Shown here: positions 1 through 7,430 of the stretch, one piece after another
Layout of the letters: every line of letters begins with the position of its first letter
Position numbering within the stretch: the first letter of the stretch is position 1
Origin: Fusobacteria bacterium ZRK30
Lineage (GTDB): Bacteria; Fusobacteriota; Fusobacteriia; Fusobacteriales; Fusobacteriaceae
NCBI GenBank assembly: GCA_024628785.1
Contig: CP102405.1
Location: 1,550,001-1,614,000, forward strand
Direction of reading: 5' to 3'
Length of the DNA: 64,000 bases
Made by a program: the position numbers and the translations under genes
Notes under the pieces: model-generated
Databases searched by the model: none
Told to the model about the DNA's origin: nothing
What the model saw: only the letters and a program-made list of their open reading frames with translations

Positions 1-1719
1 GAACTTAGTTTTGAAGAGATTAAAACTATCAGAAAAAAGACAAAGATTGAGTTAGAGATATTTGTATCTGGAGCTCTATGTATATCTTATTCTGGAAATT
101 GCTATATCAGTAGTTTTATAGGAAGTAGAAGTGGTAACAGAGGAATGTGTGCTCAAGTCTGTAGAAAAAAATATACAACTAGTAAAAAAGAAAGTGGATA
201 TCTTCTGAGTCCAAAAGACCAGATGTTGGATAAAGCTGAGATTGAAAAATTAAAAGCTGCAGGAATAAATGCAATTAAAATAGAGGGAAGAATGAAATCT
301 CCTAACTATGTCTATGAGATGGTAGGAAAATATAGTGATATTTTAGAAGACAAGAATGAGAATCATCATCCTGAAAAGATATTCAATAGAGGTTACTCAA
401 AGGGATATTTTTACAAAAATGACAGTGATAAATTAATGAATAGTAAATATGCTTCTAATTATGGATACAGTATCGGTGATGTCAGAGGAAGGATATTAAA
501 ATTAAATACCACTGTTATCTTAGGAGACGGGATAGCTTATTTGGATAAAGATATGAATATCTTAAAGGGAGAGTACCTAAACCAGATCATTATCATGGGT
601 AAAAAGGTAAAAGAAGCTAAAAGGTTAGATCTTATCAGTATATATCCACCAAAGGGAACTAAATTTATCTATAAAACATTTGATAAAGCGTTAAATGACA
701 GTATTGAATCTACACTAAAAACTGCAAAGGGTAGAATGCCTATCGGTGGAAAGTTTTTTGCCCAGGTAGGAGAACCTATTAGATTTGATATCTATGCAAA
801 TGGAGTAACTCTATCTATCGTAGGTGATATACTGGAAGAAGCTAAAAAAAGGCCTTTAGACAATGAAACTATATTTGAAAAATTAGGAGAGATGGGTAAT
901 TCTACATTAAAACTATCCACTCTTGATATTGAATATGATGGAAAAGCCTTTGTTTCATTAAAAACTTTAAAGGATATAAAGAGACAAGCTATCGAAAAAT
1001 TTGAAAGTGAGTATTTAGCAACTACTAGGAGAACTTTAGACACCTATGAAGTTGTTGGATTTACACCTACAATAAGAGAGAATGACTATAAAACTACAGT
1101 TGCTGTATCTGTTGTAAACAAGGAGCAATTTAAAGTAGCCAAGGAATTTGGAATTAAAAAGATCTATTATAGAGGACCTGAAGTAGCTAAAGAATCCAAC
1201 TTAGATAGGATCGATACAAAATCTAGATTAGCCTCTAACCTATACCAGTTAATTCAAAATGAAAATGATACGGTATCTGTAGATTACAACTTTAATATAG
1301 CTAACAGCAGATCTATAGAAGAATTTTCAAAGATGAAAAATGTAGGAGTTATCTATCTGTCACCTGAGTTTGATTTAGATTATTTAAGTACACTAGAATT
1401 AAGTAAGTGCGGGATGATGGTATACGGTCACCTTACAGGGATGTATATAGAAAATCTTAATGTAGAAGCAGATAGTTTAATCAATGAAAAAGAAGATAAC
1501 TTTAAGCTTTATACCAATAAATTAGGTAATACACAGGTTTTCTTAGAAAAACCTATGAATGTAATCTCCAGGATCGATAAATTAAAAGATTTAGGATTAG
1601 CTGAAGTAAGGTTAGACTTTGTCTTAGAGTCAGACTTTGAGATGAGAAAAGTATTAGAGAGTATTAAAACAGGGGTAGGAGAATATGTTCCTTATAACCT
1701 GCACAAAGGAGTATTTTAA
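1..1719 (+). CDS. U32 family peptidase / RNA hydroxylase-like protein (5' partial)
   Basis: The reading frame is open from the first base, so the N-terminus lies outside the window and 572 residues are visible. The family signature is at the start: GALCISYSGNC followed by SGNRGMCAQVCR, giving Cys at visible residues 27, 34, 50 and 54. In the UbiU/UbiV branch of this family equivalent cysteines hold a 4Fe-4S cluster. The long C-terminal part resembles the architecture of RlhA (YdcP), which hydroxylates a cytidine of 23S rRNA, rather than short collagenase-like members. Whether this protein acts on RNA is inference. It heads a plus-strand run of five closely spaced genes; the methyltransferase start lies 4 nt after its stop. 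Confidence 0.85.
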   Translation, partial: ELSFEEIKTIRKKTKIELEIFVSGALCISYSGNCYISSFIGSRSGNRGMCAQVCRKKYTTSKKESGYLLSPKDQMLDKAEIEKLKAAGINAIKIEGRMKSPNYVYEMVGKYSDILEDKNENHHPEKIFNRGYSKGYFYKNDSDKLMNSKYASNYGYSIGDVRGRILKLNTTVILGDGIAYLDKDMNILKGEYLNQIIIMGKKVKEAKRLDLISIYPPKGTKFIYKTFDKALNDSIESTLKTAKGRMPIGGKFFAQVGEPIRFDIYANGVTLSIVGDILEEAKKRPLDNETIFEKLGEMGNSTLKLSTLDIEYDGKAFVSLKTLKDIKRQAIEKFESEYLATTRRTLDTYEVVGFTPTIRENDYKTTVAVSVVNKEQFKVAKEFGIKKIYYRGPEVAKESNLDRIDTKSRLASNLYQLIQNENDTVSVDYNFNIANSRSIEEFSKMKNVGVIYLSPEFDLDYLSTLELSKCGMMVYGHLTGMYIENLNVEADSLINEKEDNFKLYTNKLGNTQVFLEKPMNVISRIDKLKDLGLAEVRLDFVLESDFEMRKVLESIKTGVGEYVPYNLHKGVF

Positions 1720-1723
1720 AGTT

Positions 1724-2371
1724 ATGAAGTGTAATATATGTGAAAATGAAGACCTCCACCTTATTGAGGTAGAAAATAAAGCCGGATTAAAAAAATACTA
1801 TAGGTGTAAAGAGTGTGAATTTATTTTTATAGACAAGGCTCATATTTTAACCCCTAAAGATGAAGGTAAAAGGTATGAGGTCCATAACAATGAGATTTCA
1901 GATCCATCATACAGGGCTTATTTTAAAAAATTTATAAACTATATAGAAGATGATCTAGATAGAGAAAATACTATATTAGACTATGGTTCAGGGCCTCAGC
2001 CGGTATTGGCTGACGTGATGGAAGAGAGTGGATACAGGGTCGACATATATGATAAATTTTTCTACAATAAAAAAGGTTATCTGGATAAAGTGTATGATGT
2101 GGTTATCTCTACAGAGGTCTTTGAACACATATATAACCCTACAGAAACTTTAGAAACTTTACTGTCTATTTTGAAAAAAAATGGTAAATTAATCCTCATG
2201 ACTGCTGTCTCTCCTCCTACTGATGAGGAGTTTAAAAAATGGTGGTATATTCAAGATCCTACCCATGTTGTATTTTATAATAAAAAAACTTTTGAGGTTA
2301 TAAGCAGGAAACATAACTTAAATATCATAAAATATAATCATAAGAATATTATAATATTTCAAAGGAGGTAG
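1724..2371 (+). CDS. Class I SAM-dependent methyltransferase with N-terminal zinc ribbon
   Basis: 215 residues from the ATG at 1724, chosen because an AAAGGAG ribosome site lies about 12 nt upstream inside the preceding gene; a longer in-frame opening exists but has no such site. The N-terminus has two CxxC knuckles (C3/C6 and C28/C31), as in methyltransferases with a zinc-binding head. A Rossmann methyltransferase core follows, with the SAM-binding glycine motif ILDYGSGP and later DVVISTEVFEHI and LKKNGKLILMT. The late sequence WWYIQDPTHVVFYN is typical of the Methyltransf_23 group. The substrate cannot be told from sequence. Its stop overlaps the ribosome site of the next gene, so translation is probably coupled. 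Confidence 0.85.
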   Translation: MKCNICENEDLHLIEVENKAGLKKYYRCKECEFIFIDKAHILTPKDEGKRYEVHNNEISDPSYRAYFKKFINYIEDDLDRENTILDYGSGPQPVLADVMEESGYRVDIYDKFFYNKKGYLDKVYDVVISTEVFEHIYNPTETLETLLSILKKNGKLILMTAVSPPTDEEFKKWWYIQDPTHVVFYNKKTFEVISRKHNLNIIKYNHKNIIIFQRR

Positions 2372-2373
2372 CT

Positions 2374-3273
2374 ATGGGGATTAAATTATTTTTACTTTAT
2401 CTAGTTGTTGTAATTATTAATTTTTCTCAATTAGAGGATAGAGTAGTTAAGAAAAGTACTGAATTAAAAAAAGTCCAGGGAAAAAAAGATAAAAAAGAAG
2501 AAGAAAAAATAGCGGCAGAGCGAAATGTCAAAATTAGATTAGAAATTAAAAAAATGGTGAAAGGGACGTATAAGGAGATTGATTTACTTCATCTATCTGA
2601 TGTTCAGCCAATTCCAGGGGAGAAGTTAGTTCCCAGAGTGGTTTATAGCATGGATAATGTATCTTTGAGGGGTTTAAATGTTCCTAATAAGAAGCAAAAA
2701 TTCTTTGAAATTATGGTACCTACGGCAATGATTGTGGTAGAAGAGATCGAAGAGACCAGAGAGAGCTTAAAATTAATTATGGAAGGCAAGAGAGACAGAG
2801 ATGAAGAATACCTTTCAAAGATGTATGCTAAGTACAGGGTTAAGGAAAAAGATATAGAAGTTTTATATCATAAATTAAAACCTGTTCCTATTTCAATCCT
2901 TCTTTCTCAAGCTATTTTAGAAAGTGGCTGGGGGACCTCTAGATTTTTTGAAAAAGCAAATAATATATTTGGTGTATGGTCGGTAGATCCTACTGAACCT
3001 AGGATAAAAGCTGGAGAAGCCAGGGTAAATAAACAGGTGTACTTAAGGAGCTATCCTACATTAAAAGAATCTATGGCTGATTATATGAAATTGTTGGCTA
3101 GGCATAAAGCCTATAGTGAATTCCGTGAAAAACTCCAGGTGACAGATGACTATAAGATTTTAGTTCCCAAACTAGACAAATACAGCGAGATGGAGGAGAT
3201 CTATATCAGCAGACTTCTAGCTACTATTGAATATAATAAACTGTACCAATATGACAGGTATGAATTTGAATAG
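2374..3273 (+). CDS. Bax-like N-acetylglucosaminidase (peptidoglycan hydrolase)
   Basis: 299 residues preceded by a strong AAAGGAGG site. A hydrophobic N-terminus (residues 4-18) suggests a membrane anchor or signal peptide, followed by a Lys/Glu-rich helical stretch to about residue 60. The C-terminal half (about 165-295) is a glucosaminidase domain of the Bax/LytG type: [19 protein letters not shown] holds the expected catalytic Glu (E183), followed by NNIFGVW. It should cleave the glycan strands of peptidoglycan in the periplasm. The next gene, lspA, begins 14 nt before this stop, so the two are translationally coupled. Confidence 0.85.
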   Translation: MGIKLFLLYLVVVIINFSQLEDRVVKKSTELKKVQGKKDKKEEEKIAAERNVKIRLEIKKMVKGTYKEIDLLHLSDVQPIPGEKLVPRVVYSMDNVSLRGLNVPNKKQKFFEIMVPTAMIVVEEIEETRESLKLIMEGKRDRDEEYLSKMYAKYRVKEKDIEVLYHKLKPVPISILLSQAILESGWGTSRFFEKANNIFGVWSVDPTEPRIKAGEARVNKQVYLRSYPTLKESMADYMKLLARHKAYSEFREKLQVTDDYKILVPKLDKYSEMEEIYISRLLATIEYNKLYQYDRYEFE

Positions 3274-3697
3274 AGAGTGGTTCTTTGTCTTAGGGGTAAT
3301 AATAATTTTTTTAACCCTGGACCTATGGACTAAGAAATGGGCTGAAAAGAATCTAAAGATCTCTAAACATCTGTTTGGCGGGAAGATACAATTGATATAT
3401 GTGAGAAATTATGGGATAGCATTTAATAGATTGTCAGGTAAAAAAAAATTAATAATAATTATAAATTTATTTCTATTTACCTATTTAGGCTACCTCCTAT
3501 ACATCGATATAGACAATTATTTAGCTTATTCTCTGATATTAGCAGGCGGGTTAGGGAATTTTATAGGAAGATTACAGAGAGGGTATATAACTGATTTTAT
3601 ATACTTTAATCTCAAGGGATGGCCTGTATTTAATATTGCAGATTTTGAGGTGCTTTTAGGCATAGCTATAGTTATGATGAAGGAAGTATTAGGTTAA
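3260..3697 (+). CDS. lspA: Lipoprotein signal peptidase II
   Basis: 145 residues when started at the ATG at 3260; ATG 3251 is equally possible and neither has a clear ribosome site, as expected for a gene overlapping the end of its neighbour. Four hydrophobic segments are visible. LspA landmarks are present: D-x-W-T-K near the N-terminus, [26 protein letters not shown] and FNIADF. The two catalytic aspartates (ITDF and NIAD) are intact. The Asp usually found in the GNxxDR motif is Gly here (GNFIGR), which is unusual. The enzyme removes signal peptides from prolipoproteins in the inner membrane. Confidence 0.9.
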   Translation: MNLNREWFFVLGVIIIFLTLDLWTKKWAEKNLKISKHLFGGKIQLIYVRNYGIAFNRLSGKKKLIIIINLFLFTYLGYLLYIDIDNYLAYSLILAGGLGNFIGRLQRGYITDFIYFNLKGWPVFNIADFEVLLGIAIVMMKEVLG

Positions 3698-3730
3698 TAA
3701 ATACATAGAAAAGTTTAAGAAGGGATAAAA

Positions 3731-4234
3731 ATGGAATTTAAATATTTAAATGGGTATTCAGAAAATATCCTGCAACAGGTAGAACAATTAATAAAAAAAG
3801 AGAAATTAGGAGTTTATATCAAAAATAAATATCCCAAAGCTCATAGAATAGATACAGATAAACAACTATATGAATATACTATGGAGATAAAAAATAATTT
3901 TTTAAGAAAAAGTCAGCCTCTGTCAAAGGTAGTTTATGATGGAAAGATAATATTAGAAAATCAAGCTTTGGGTCTCCATTCATATATTCCCAGGAAACAA
4001 GGGAAAAAAACAAAGGTAAAAAATGAAATAAAGATAGCTTCTAAGTTTAAAAAAATGCCGTTAGAGTTTTTAGAACATATAGTGGTCCATGAATTAGCTC
4101 ATTTAAAGGAAAAAAATCATGATAAGGCTTTTTATAGATTGTGTCAATCTATGGAAGATAATTGTGGTGAGGTAGAATTAGACCTGAGAATTTATCTTAC
4201 TTATGTAGATATATACAAGGAAGAACTTTATTAA
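3731..4234 (+). CDS. YgjP-like metal-dependent hydrolase (DUF45, HExxH)
   Basis: 167 residues, 33 nt after lspA and last of the plus-strand run. The zincin motif is in EHIVVHELAHLKEKNHDKAFY, where HELAH supplies two metal ligands and Glu/His further on supply the rest. This matches the YgjP/WLM-like DUF45 family, minimal cytosolic metallopeptidases related to M48. The usual basic N-terminal region is shorter here. The substrate is unknown. A strong bidirectional terminator follows immediately. Confidence 0.8.
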   Translation: MEFKYLNGYSENILQQVEQLIKKEKLGVYIKNKYPKAHRIDTDKQLYEYTMEIKNNFLRKSQPLSKVVYDGKIILENQALGLHSYIPRKQGKKTKVKNEIKIASKFKKMPLEFLEHIVVHELAHLKEKNHDKAFYRLCQSMEDNCGEVELDLRIYLTYVDIYKEELY

Positions 4235-4240
4235 AAAAAA

Positions 4241-4282
4241 GACAGCCTCTAGTTATAAATAACCAGAGGCTGTCTTTTTTTA
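4241..4282. terminator. Bidirectional intrinsic terminator
   Basis: A 15-bp stem (GACAGCCTCTAGTTA pairing with its near-complement, one G-T pair) with loop TAAA is flanked by A8 on the left and T7 on the right, so it can stop transcription of the YgjP-like gene on the plus strand and of the symporter gene on the minus strand. Confidence 0.9.
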
Positions 4283-4304
4283 TTCTTGATTAACTATTTA
4301 AAAT

Positions 4305-5777
4305 TTAAATGTTATGATGATGTTTCTTATAATCTGGATGATGTTTATATCCACCTTCCCAAAATTCTGCATTTTTTACTCCCATTTTTATAGAATCATA
4401 TTGAGGATCTAAACCTTGAGATTTTTGTTCCTCATAGTCTTTAAGACTCTGGAGTGCCGGCTTTCTTAAAAGAATAATAGCAATAATATTTAACCAAGCC
4501 ATAAGCCCTACTCCTACATCTCCTAGCCCCCAAGCCAATGATGCCGTTCTAACTGCACCATAGTAAATTGCACAGAGTAGTGCAAATCTCATTAAATTGA
4601 CTACCAGCTTATGATGATGTCCTCCTTTAAATAAATAAACAATACAGGTCTCTGCATAGTAGTAATAAGCCATCAAAGTTGTAAAAGCAAACAGGAACAG
4701 TGCAATAGCAACAAATTTACTACCAAAACCTGGCATAAAAGAATCCACTGCCATCTGTGTATAGGCTGGACCATACTCAACACCTGGAATATTTTCAACA
4801 ATGAAACCGCCTACTTTATCACGGACATTATATGCACCTGTCAAGAGGATCATAAATCCTGTTGCACTACAGACGAAAAGTGTATCGATATAAACTGAAA
4901 ATGCTTGAACTAATCCCTGTTTAGCAGGATGAGAAACCTCAGCTGCACCGGCTGCCATAGGACCAGTACCCTGACCAGCTTCGTTAGAATAAATACCACG
5001 TTTTACACCCCATGAGATTGCCATTCCTAAAATTCCACCAAAAGCTGCATTTACTCCAAATGCACTCTTTATAATTAACATGAAAACAGCCGGAAGCTGT
5101 GCAATATTAATAACTATTATAATAAGTGCAACGAGGATATAAGCACCTGCCATGAATGGCACAAGAATTTCAGCTGCTTTACCCATACGATGGACTCCAC
5201 CAAAGATAATGATACCTAAAAGAATCACAATTATAGCACCTGTTATGTATGGACTGAGACCAAAAGCAGTATTTACACTACTAGCTATACTGTTTGCCTG
5301 AACACCTGGTAATAAAAATCCCATTGCAATTACCGAAGAAACTGCAAATAATACAGCATACCATTTTATACCGAGACCTTTTTCTATGTAGTATGAAGGT
5401 CCACCACGATATTGATTGTCAATTTCAACCTTGTAGATTTGAGCTAATGCTGATTCTATAAAGGCAGAACCTGCACCTAAAAATGCGATTACCCACATCC
5501 AAAATAAAGCCCCTGGACCACCGAGAGCAATGGCTGTCGCAACACCAGCTATATTACCTGTTCCTACTCTTCCTGAAACAGCTAGTGCAAATGCTTGGAA
5601 AGAAGAAACACCCTGTTCAGACTCTTGACCACCAAAAAGTAGTCTTATCATCTCTTTCAGATGGCGTATCTGCATAAACCGTGTTGCAAATGAGAAGTAA
5701 AGTCCTGTTGCAAGAAGTAGATACACCAGTACAGGACTCCAGATTATTGAGTTGAGAAAATCAACAGCTTGACCCAT
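4305..5777 (-). CDS. AGCS family sodium:alanine/glycine symporter
   Basis: 490 residues from the ATG at 5777, preceded by an AAGGAGG site; an upstream in-frame opening lacks one. About eleven membrane segments are visible. The AGCS signature appears as SGRVGTGNIAGVATAI with GGPGALFWMW, followed by a second conserved stretch around SNEAGQGTGPMAA. The family imports alanine or glycine with Na+. The C-terminus ends in a His-rich tail (HHPDYKKHHHNI) that is not part of the core fold and could bind metal, though this is speculation. The gene stands alone between terminators. No riboswitch was recognised in its upstream region, which is T-rich. Confidence 0.92.
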   Translation of the reverse strand: MGQAVDFLNSIIWSPVLVYLLLATGLYFSFATRFMQIRHLKEMIRLLFGGQESEQGVSSFQAFALAVSGRVGTGNIAGVATAIALGGPGALFWMWVIAFLGAGSAFIESALAQIYKVEIDNQYRGGPSYYIEKGLGIKWYAVLFAVSSVIAMGFLLPGVQANSIASSVNTAFGLSPYITGAIIVILLGIIIFGGVHRMGKAAEILVPFMAGAYILVALIIIVINIAQLPAVFMLIIKSAFGVNAAFGGILGMAISWGVKRGIYSNEAGQGTGPMAAGAAEVSHPAKQGLVQAFSVYIDTLFVCSATGFMILLTGAYNVRDKVGGFIVENIPGVEYGPAYTQMAVDSFMPGFGSKFVAIALFLFAFTTLMAYYYYAETCIVYLFKGGHHHKLVVNLMRFALLCAIYYGAVRTASLAWGLGDVGVGLMAWLNIIAIILLRKPALQSLKDYEEQKSQGLDPQYDSIKMGVKNAEFWEGGYKHHPDYKKHHHNI

Positions 5778-5945
5778 AAATAACCTCCTTAAATAAAAAA
5801 AATAATACCTTGGCATTGTTTCAATTTAATTAGAATATATTTATACTACAATTCTATATTCTTTTTTTATGACGAAATTCCTTTTTTTTAGTATGATTTT
5901 TTTTATGACTCAGATTAAAGCCTATATTATCAAGGACTAACTAAA

Positions 5946-5970
5946 AAAGCAGGATGAATTATCCTGCTTT
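5946..5970 (-). terminator. Intrinsic terminator of the 99-aa gene
   Basis: Stem AAAGCAGGAT / ATCCTGCTTT with a 5-nt loop; read on the minus strand it is followed by a T run. It lies about 70 nt after the stop codon of the small gene at 6039. Confidence 0.8.
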
Positions 5971-6038
5971 AAACATTATTATTTTTACTGGATATATAGT
6001 TTATTAACTTATTTTTTTTCAATAGAAAAATTAAGTAT

Positions 6039-6338
6039 CTAAAATACCGGATATCTATTCCACAATTTTTTATGACTTTTAGAATAAAAATTTCGTAATT
6101 TAATTTTTTCTCTATTCCCATATTTTAATATAATATGCCTTATTAAAATATCAATATAAGTTTGTGTGTAATAGATATAATCAATTTTTTCGTTAGAGCT
6201 TAAAGGAGGATCGATATTAGGTATATTAATAAATAAAACTCCCTGGATGTTTTTCTTCAGGACCATTTTAAGACCTTTTTTATTTGAAGTCTCCATAGCT
6301 CTATAAATTTTATCATAAATATTTTCAGTTGAAACCAT
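6039..6338 (-). CDS. Conserved-looking hypothetical protein, 99 aa
   Basis: Not recognised. The ATG has a good ribosome site (GGAGG 7 nt upstream) and the gene has its own terminator, which supports it being real. The protein is soluble and basic, beginning MVSTENIYDKIYRAME; a middle stretch VLFINIPNIDPPLSSNEKID looks like a strand-loop region and the C-terminus is rich in Lys and aromatic residues. It has no transmembrane segment or cysteine motif. It lies just downstream of the small zinc-ribbon gene on the same strand and may be co-transcribed with it (gap 44 nt). Confidence 0.55.
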   Translation of the reverse strand: MVSTENIYDKIYRAMETSNKKGLKMVLKKNIQGVLFINIPNIDPPLSSNEKIDYIYYTQTYIDILIRHIILKYGNREKIKLRNFYSKSHKKLWNRYPVF

Positions 6339-6382
6339 AATATACCTCCATTTAAGATTTTATTTCTATTTTAATAAAAACA

Positions 6383-6538
6383 TTATATTACTCCGCTTAT
6401 TCCCCTGGCATAACGAGCCGTTTTTTTCTTACATAATGGGCAAATCTTCTTATATGGAACTCCAAGAGAATCCACAGCTGTTTCAAATTTTTTTTTACAT
6501 TTTAAGCATTTTACTATTTTAGTATTTTTATTATTCAT
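6383..6538 (-). CDS. Small zinc-ribbon protein, 51 aa
   Basis: Short open frame of 51 residues starting MNNKNTKIVKCLKC, with a TAGGGGG ribosome site 4 nt before the ATG. It carries two cysteine knuckles, CLKC (C11/C14) and CPLC (C33/C36), spaced as in a rubredoxin-like or zinc-ribbon fold, and a basic C-terminal tail. It probably binds one zinc or iron ion. Such proteins often bind nucleic acid or act as adaptors, but no function can be assigned. It is transcribed away from the selenoprotein-like gene. Confidence 0.6.
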   Translation of the reverse strand: MNNKNTKIVKCLKCKKKFETAVDSLGVPYKKICPLCKKKTARYARGISGVI

Positions 6539-6739
6539 ACGTCCCCCTATTTGCTTCAAAATTACTATGTTTTTTAATAAATATTTTAAATTGTCATTAT
6601 TATTATATAAATAAAAACTTAATATTTCCTTATACTACATTTGGGGTTATTTTCCTTTCATTTTTACAAATATAAAGGAAAATACTCAACTTACTGGTAT
6701 ACAGTTATGATAAAAATATAATTATAAAGGAGGTAACAT

Positions 6740-6979
6740 ATGAAACCTATACTATCAATTGAGTTTTGTACATCATGAGGATATTCAGAAAAGGCAGTGG
6801 ATGCTATTGGAGCCTTGGTAGGGTTCTATAAAAATTATTTTTTAGAATTTAAACTTATCCCTTCATCTGGAGGTGTATTTGAAGTTAGATTTGAAGATAA
6901 ACTTTTATTTTCTAAAAAAAAAGTGGGAAGATTTCCAGAGTTAGATGAGTTAATTGAACTTGTAAAAAATGAAATATAG
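6740..6979 (+). CDS. SelW-like (Rdx family) selenoprotein, UGA at codon 13
   Basis: The ATG at 6740 is preceded by AAAGGAGG at good distance. The frame reads MKPILSIEFCTS, then TGA at 6776-6778, then GYSEKAVDAIGAL and on to a stop at 6979, 79 residues in all. The TGA sits exactly at the second position of the CxxU/CxxC redox motif of the Rdx family (SelW, SelT, SelH; thioredoxin-like fold), and the rest keeps the family pattern: a Gly-Gly turn in PSSGGVFEVRF and a C-terminal helix. It is therefore read as selenocysteine rather than a stop. A possible bacterial SECIS hairpin follows the UGA. Family members are small thiol oxidoreductases of unclear substrate. If the UGA is not decoded, only a 12-residue peptide would be made. 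Confidence 0.8.
6791..6816 (+). promoter_or_regulatory. Candidate bacterial SECIS hairpin
   Basis: Downstream of the UGA, AAGGC (6791-6795) can pair with GCCTT (6812-6816); inside it AGT pairs with GCT around a GGAT loop at 6799-6802, leaving a 6-nt bulge on the 3' side. The loop starts 21 nt after the UGA and begins with GG, in line with the known requirement for a loop G at about 16-37 nt. The upper stem is short, so this is a candidate only. Confidence 0.45.
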
Positions 6980-7040
6980 AAATAATATCTTTAGAAAAAT
7001 AAATTAATCATGAATAAAATTTTAAGAAAATTAAAGCTAA

Positions 7041-7070
7041 AAAACCAGAGATATCTATCTCTGGTTTTTT
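7041..7070 (+). terminator. Terminator after the SelW-like gene
   Basis: AACCAGAGATA pairs with TATCTCTGGTT around a very short loop, followed by a T run. It lies 62 nt after the SelW-like stop. Confidence 0.85.
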
Positions 7071-7206
7071 GTATTTAATAAAAACTATTGAAATTTCTCA
7101 TCCTTCTATCCTTGATTTTTATTATAAATATATATAATATATATTTAATTTGATTTTAAGATTATTAAAATCAAAGTTTAAAGAGATTAAAAATAATTCT
7201 GAAAAA

Positions 7207-7283
7207 GGCAAAGCAGGAGAAATTCTGTGACGCAAAACTAAAGGGTCTAAGTCTATATTATTTAGATATGACAGCCAGTTGCC
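7207..7283 (+). ncRNA. Cyclic di-GMP-I riboswitch aptamer (GEMM-I)
   Basis: P1 is GGCAA (7207-7211) with TTGCC (7279-7283). P2 is CAGGA / TTCTG capped by a GAAA tetraloop, as in the Vibrio Vc2 aptamer. The hallmark GACGCAAA follows at 7229-7236. P3 carries CTAAG and TATGA on opposite arms, matching the tetraloop receptor that docks the GAAA loop. AGCC next to the closing strand is the second ligand-contacting segment. All landmarks of the class are present in order. It is followed by a terminator and then by a c-di-GMP hydrolase-type gene. Confidence 0.93.
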
Positions 7284-7294
7284 AAAACTTTTTT

Positions 7295-7337
7295 AGAGGT
7301 ATGCTATTTGTGTGATACAAGGTAGCCTCTTTTTTAT
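7295..7337 (+). terminator. Riboswitch expression-platform terminator
   Basis: GAGG pairs with CCTC, and further in CTATTTGT pairs with ACAAGGTAG with one bulged base, around loop GTGAT; a TCTTTTTTATTTT tract follows. It starts 12 nt after the aptamer and 94 nt before the next start codon, so ligand control of termination is the natural reading. Confidence 0.8.
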
Positions 7338-7430
7338 TTTGCCTAATTTAAATATTATTCTGTATGAGTTTTAAGATTAACTTAATAAATAGGAATTGTT
7401 AGATACTACTAAAAGCATTTGGAGGTTTAT

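Noticed and set aside
792-1043. Open frames on the strand opposite real genes (for example here, 12125-12451, 16160-16432, 25025-25453, 54885-55292)
   Set aside because: They mirror well-supported genes, have no ribosome sites and no family features.
5778-6038. A glycine riboswitch before the AGCS symporter
   Set aside because: The region is T-rich and lacks the paired aptamer landmarks.
6776-6778. The TGA in the SelW-like gene as a nonsense mutation
   Set aside because: It is the only disruption, lies at the exact Cys/Sec position of the family and the rest of the gene is intact; selenocysteine is the better reading, pending proof of the Sec machinery.
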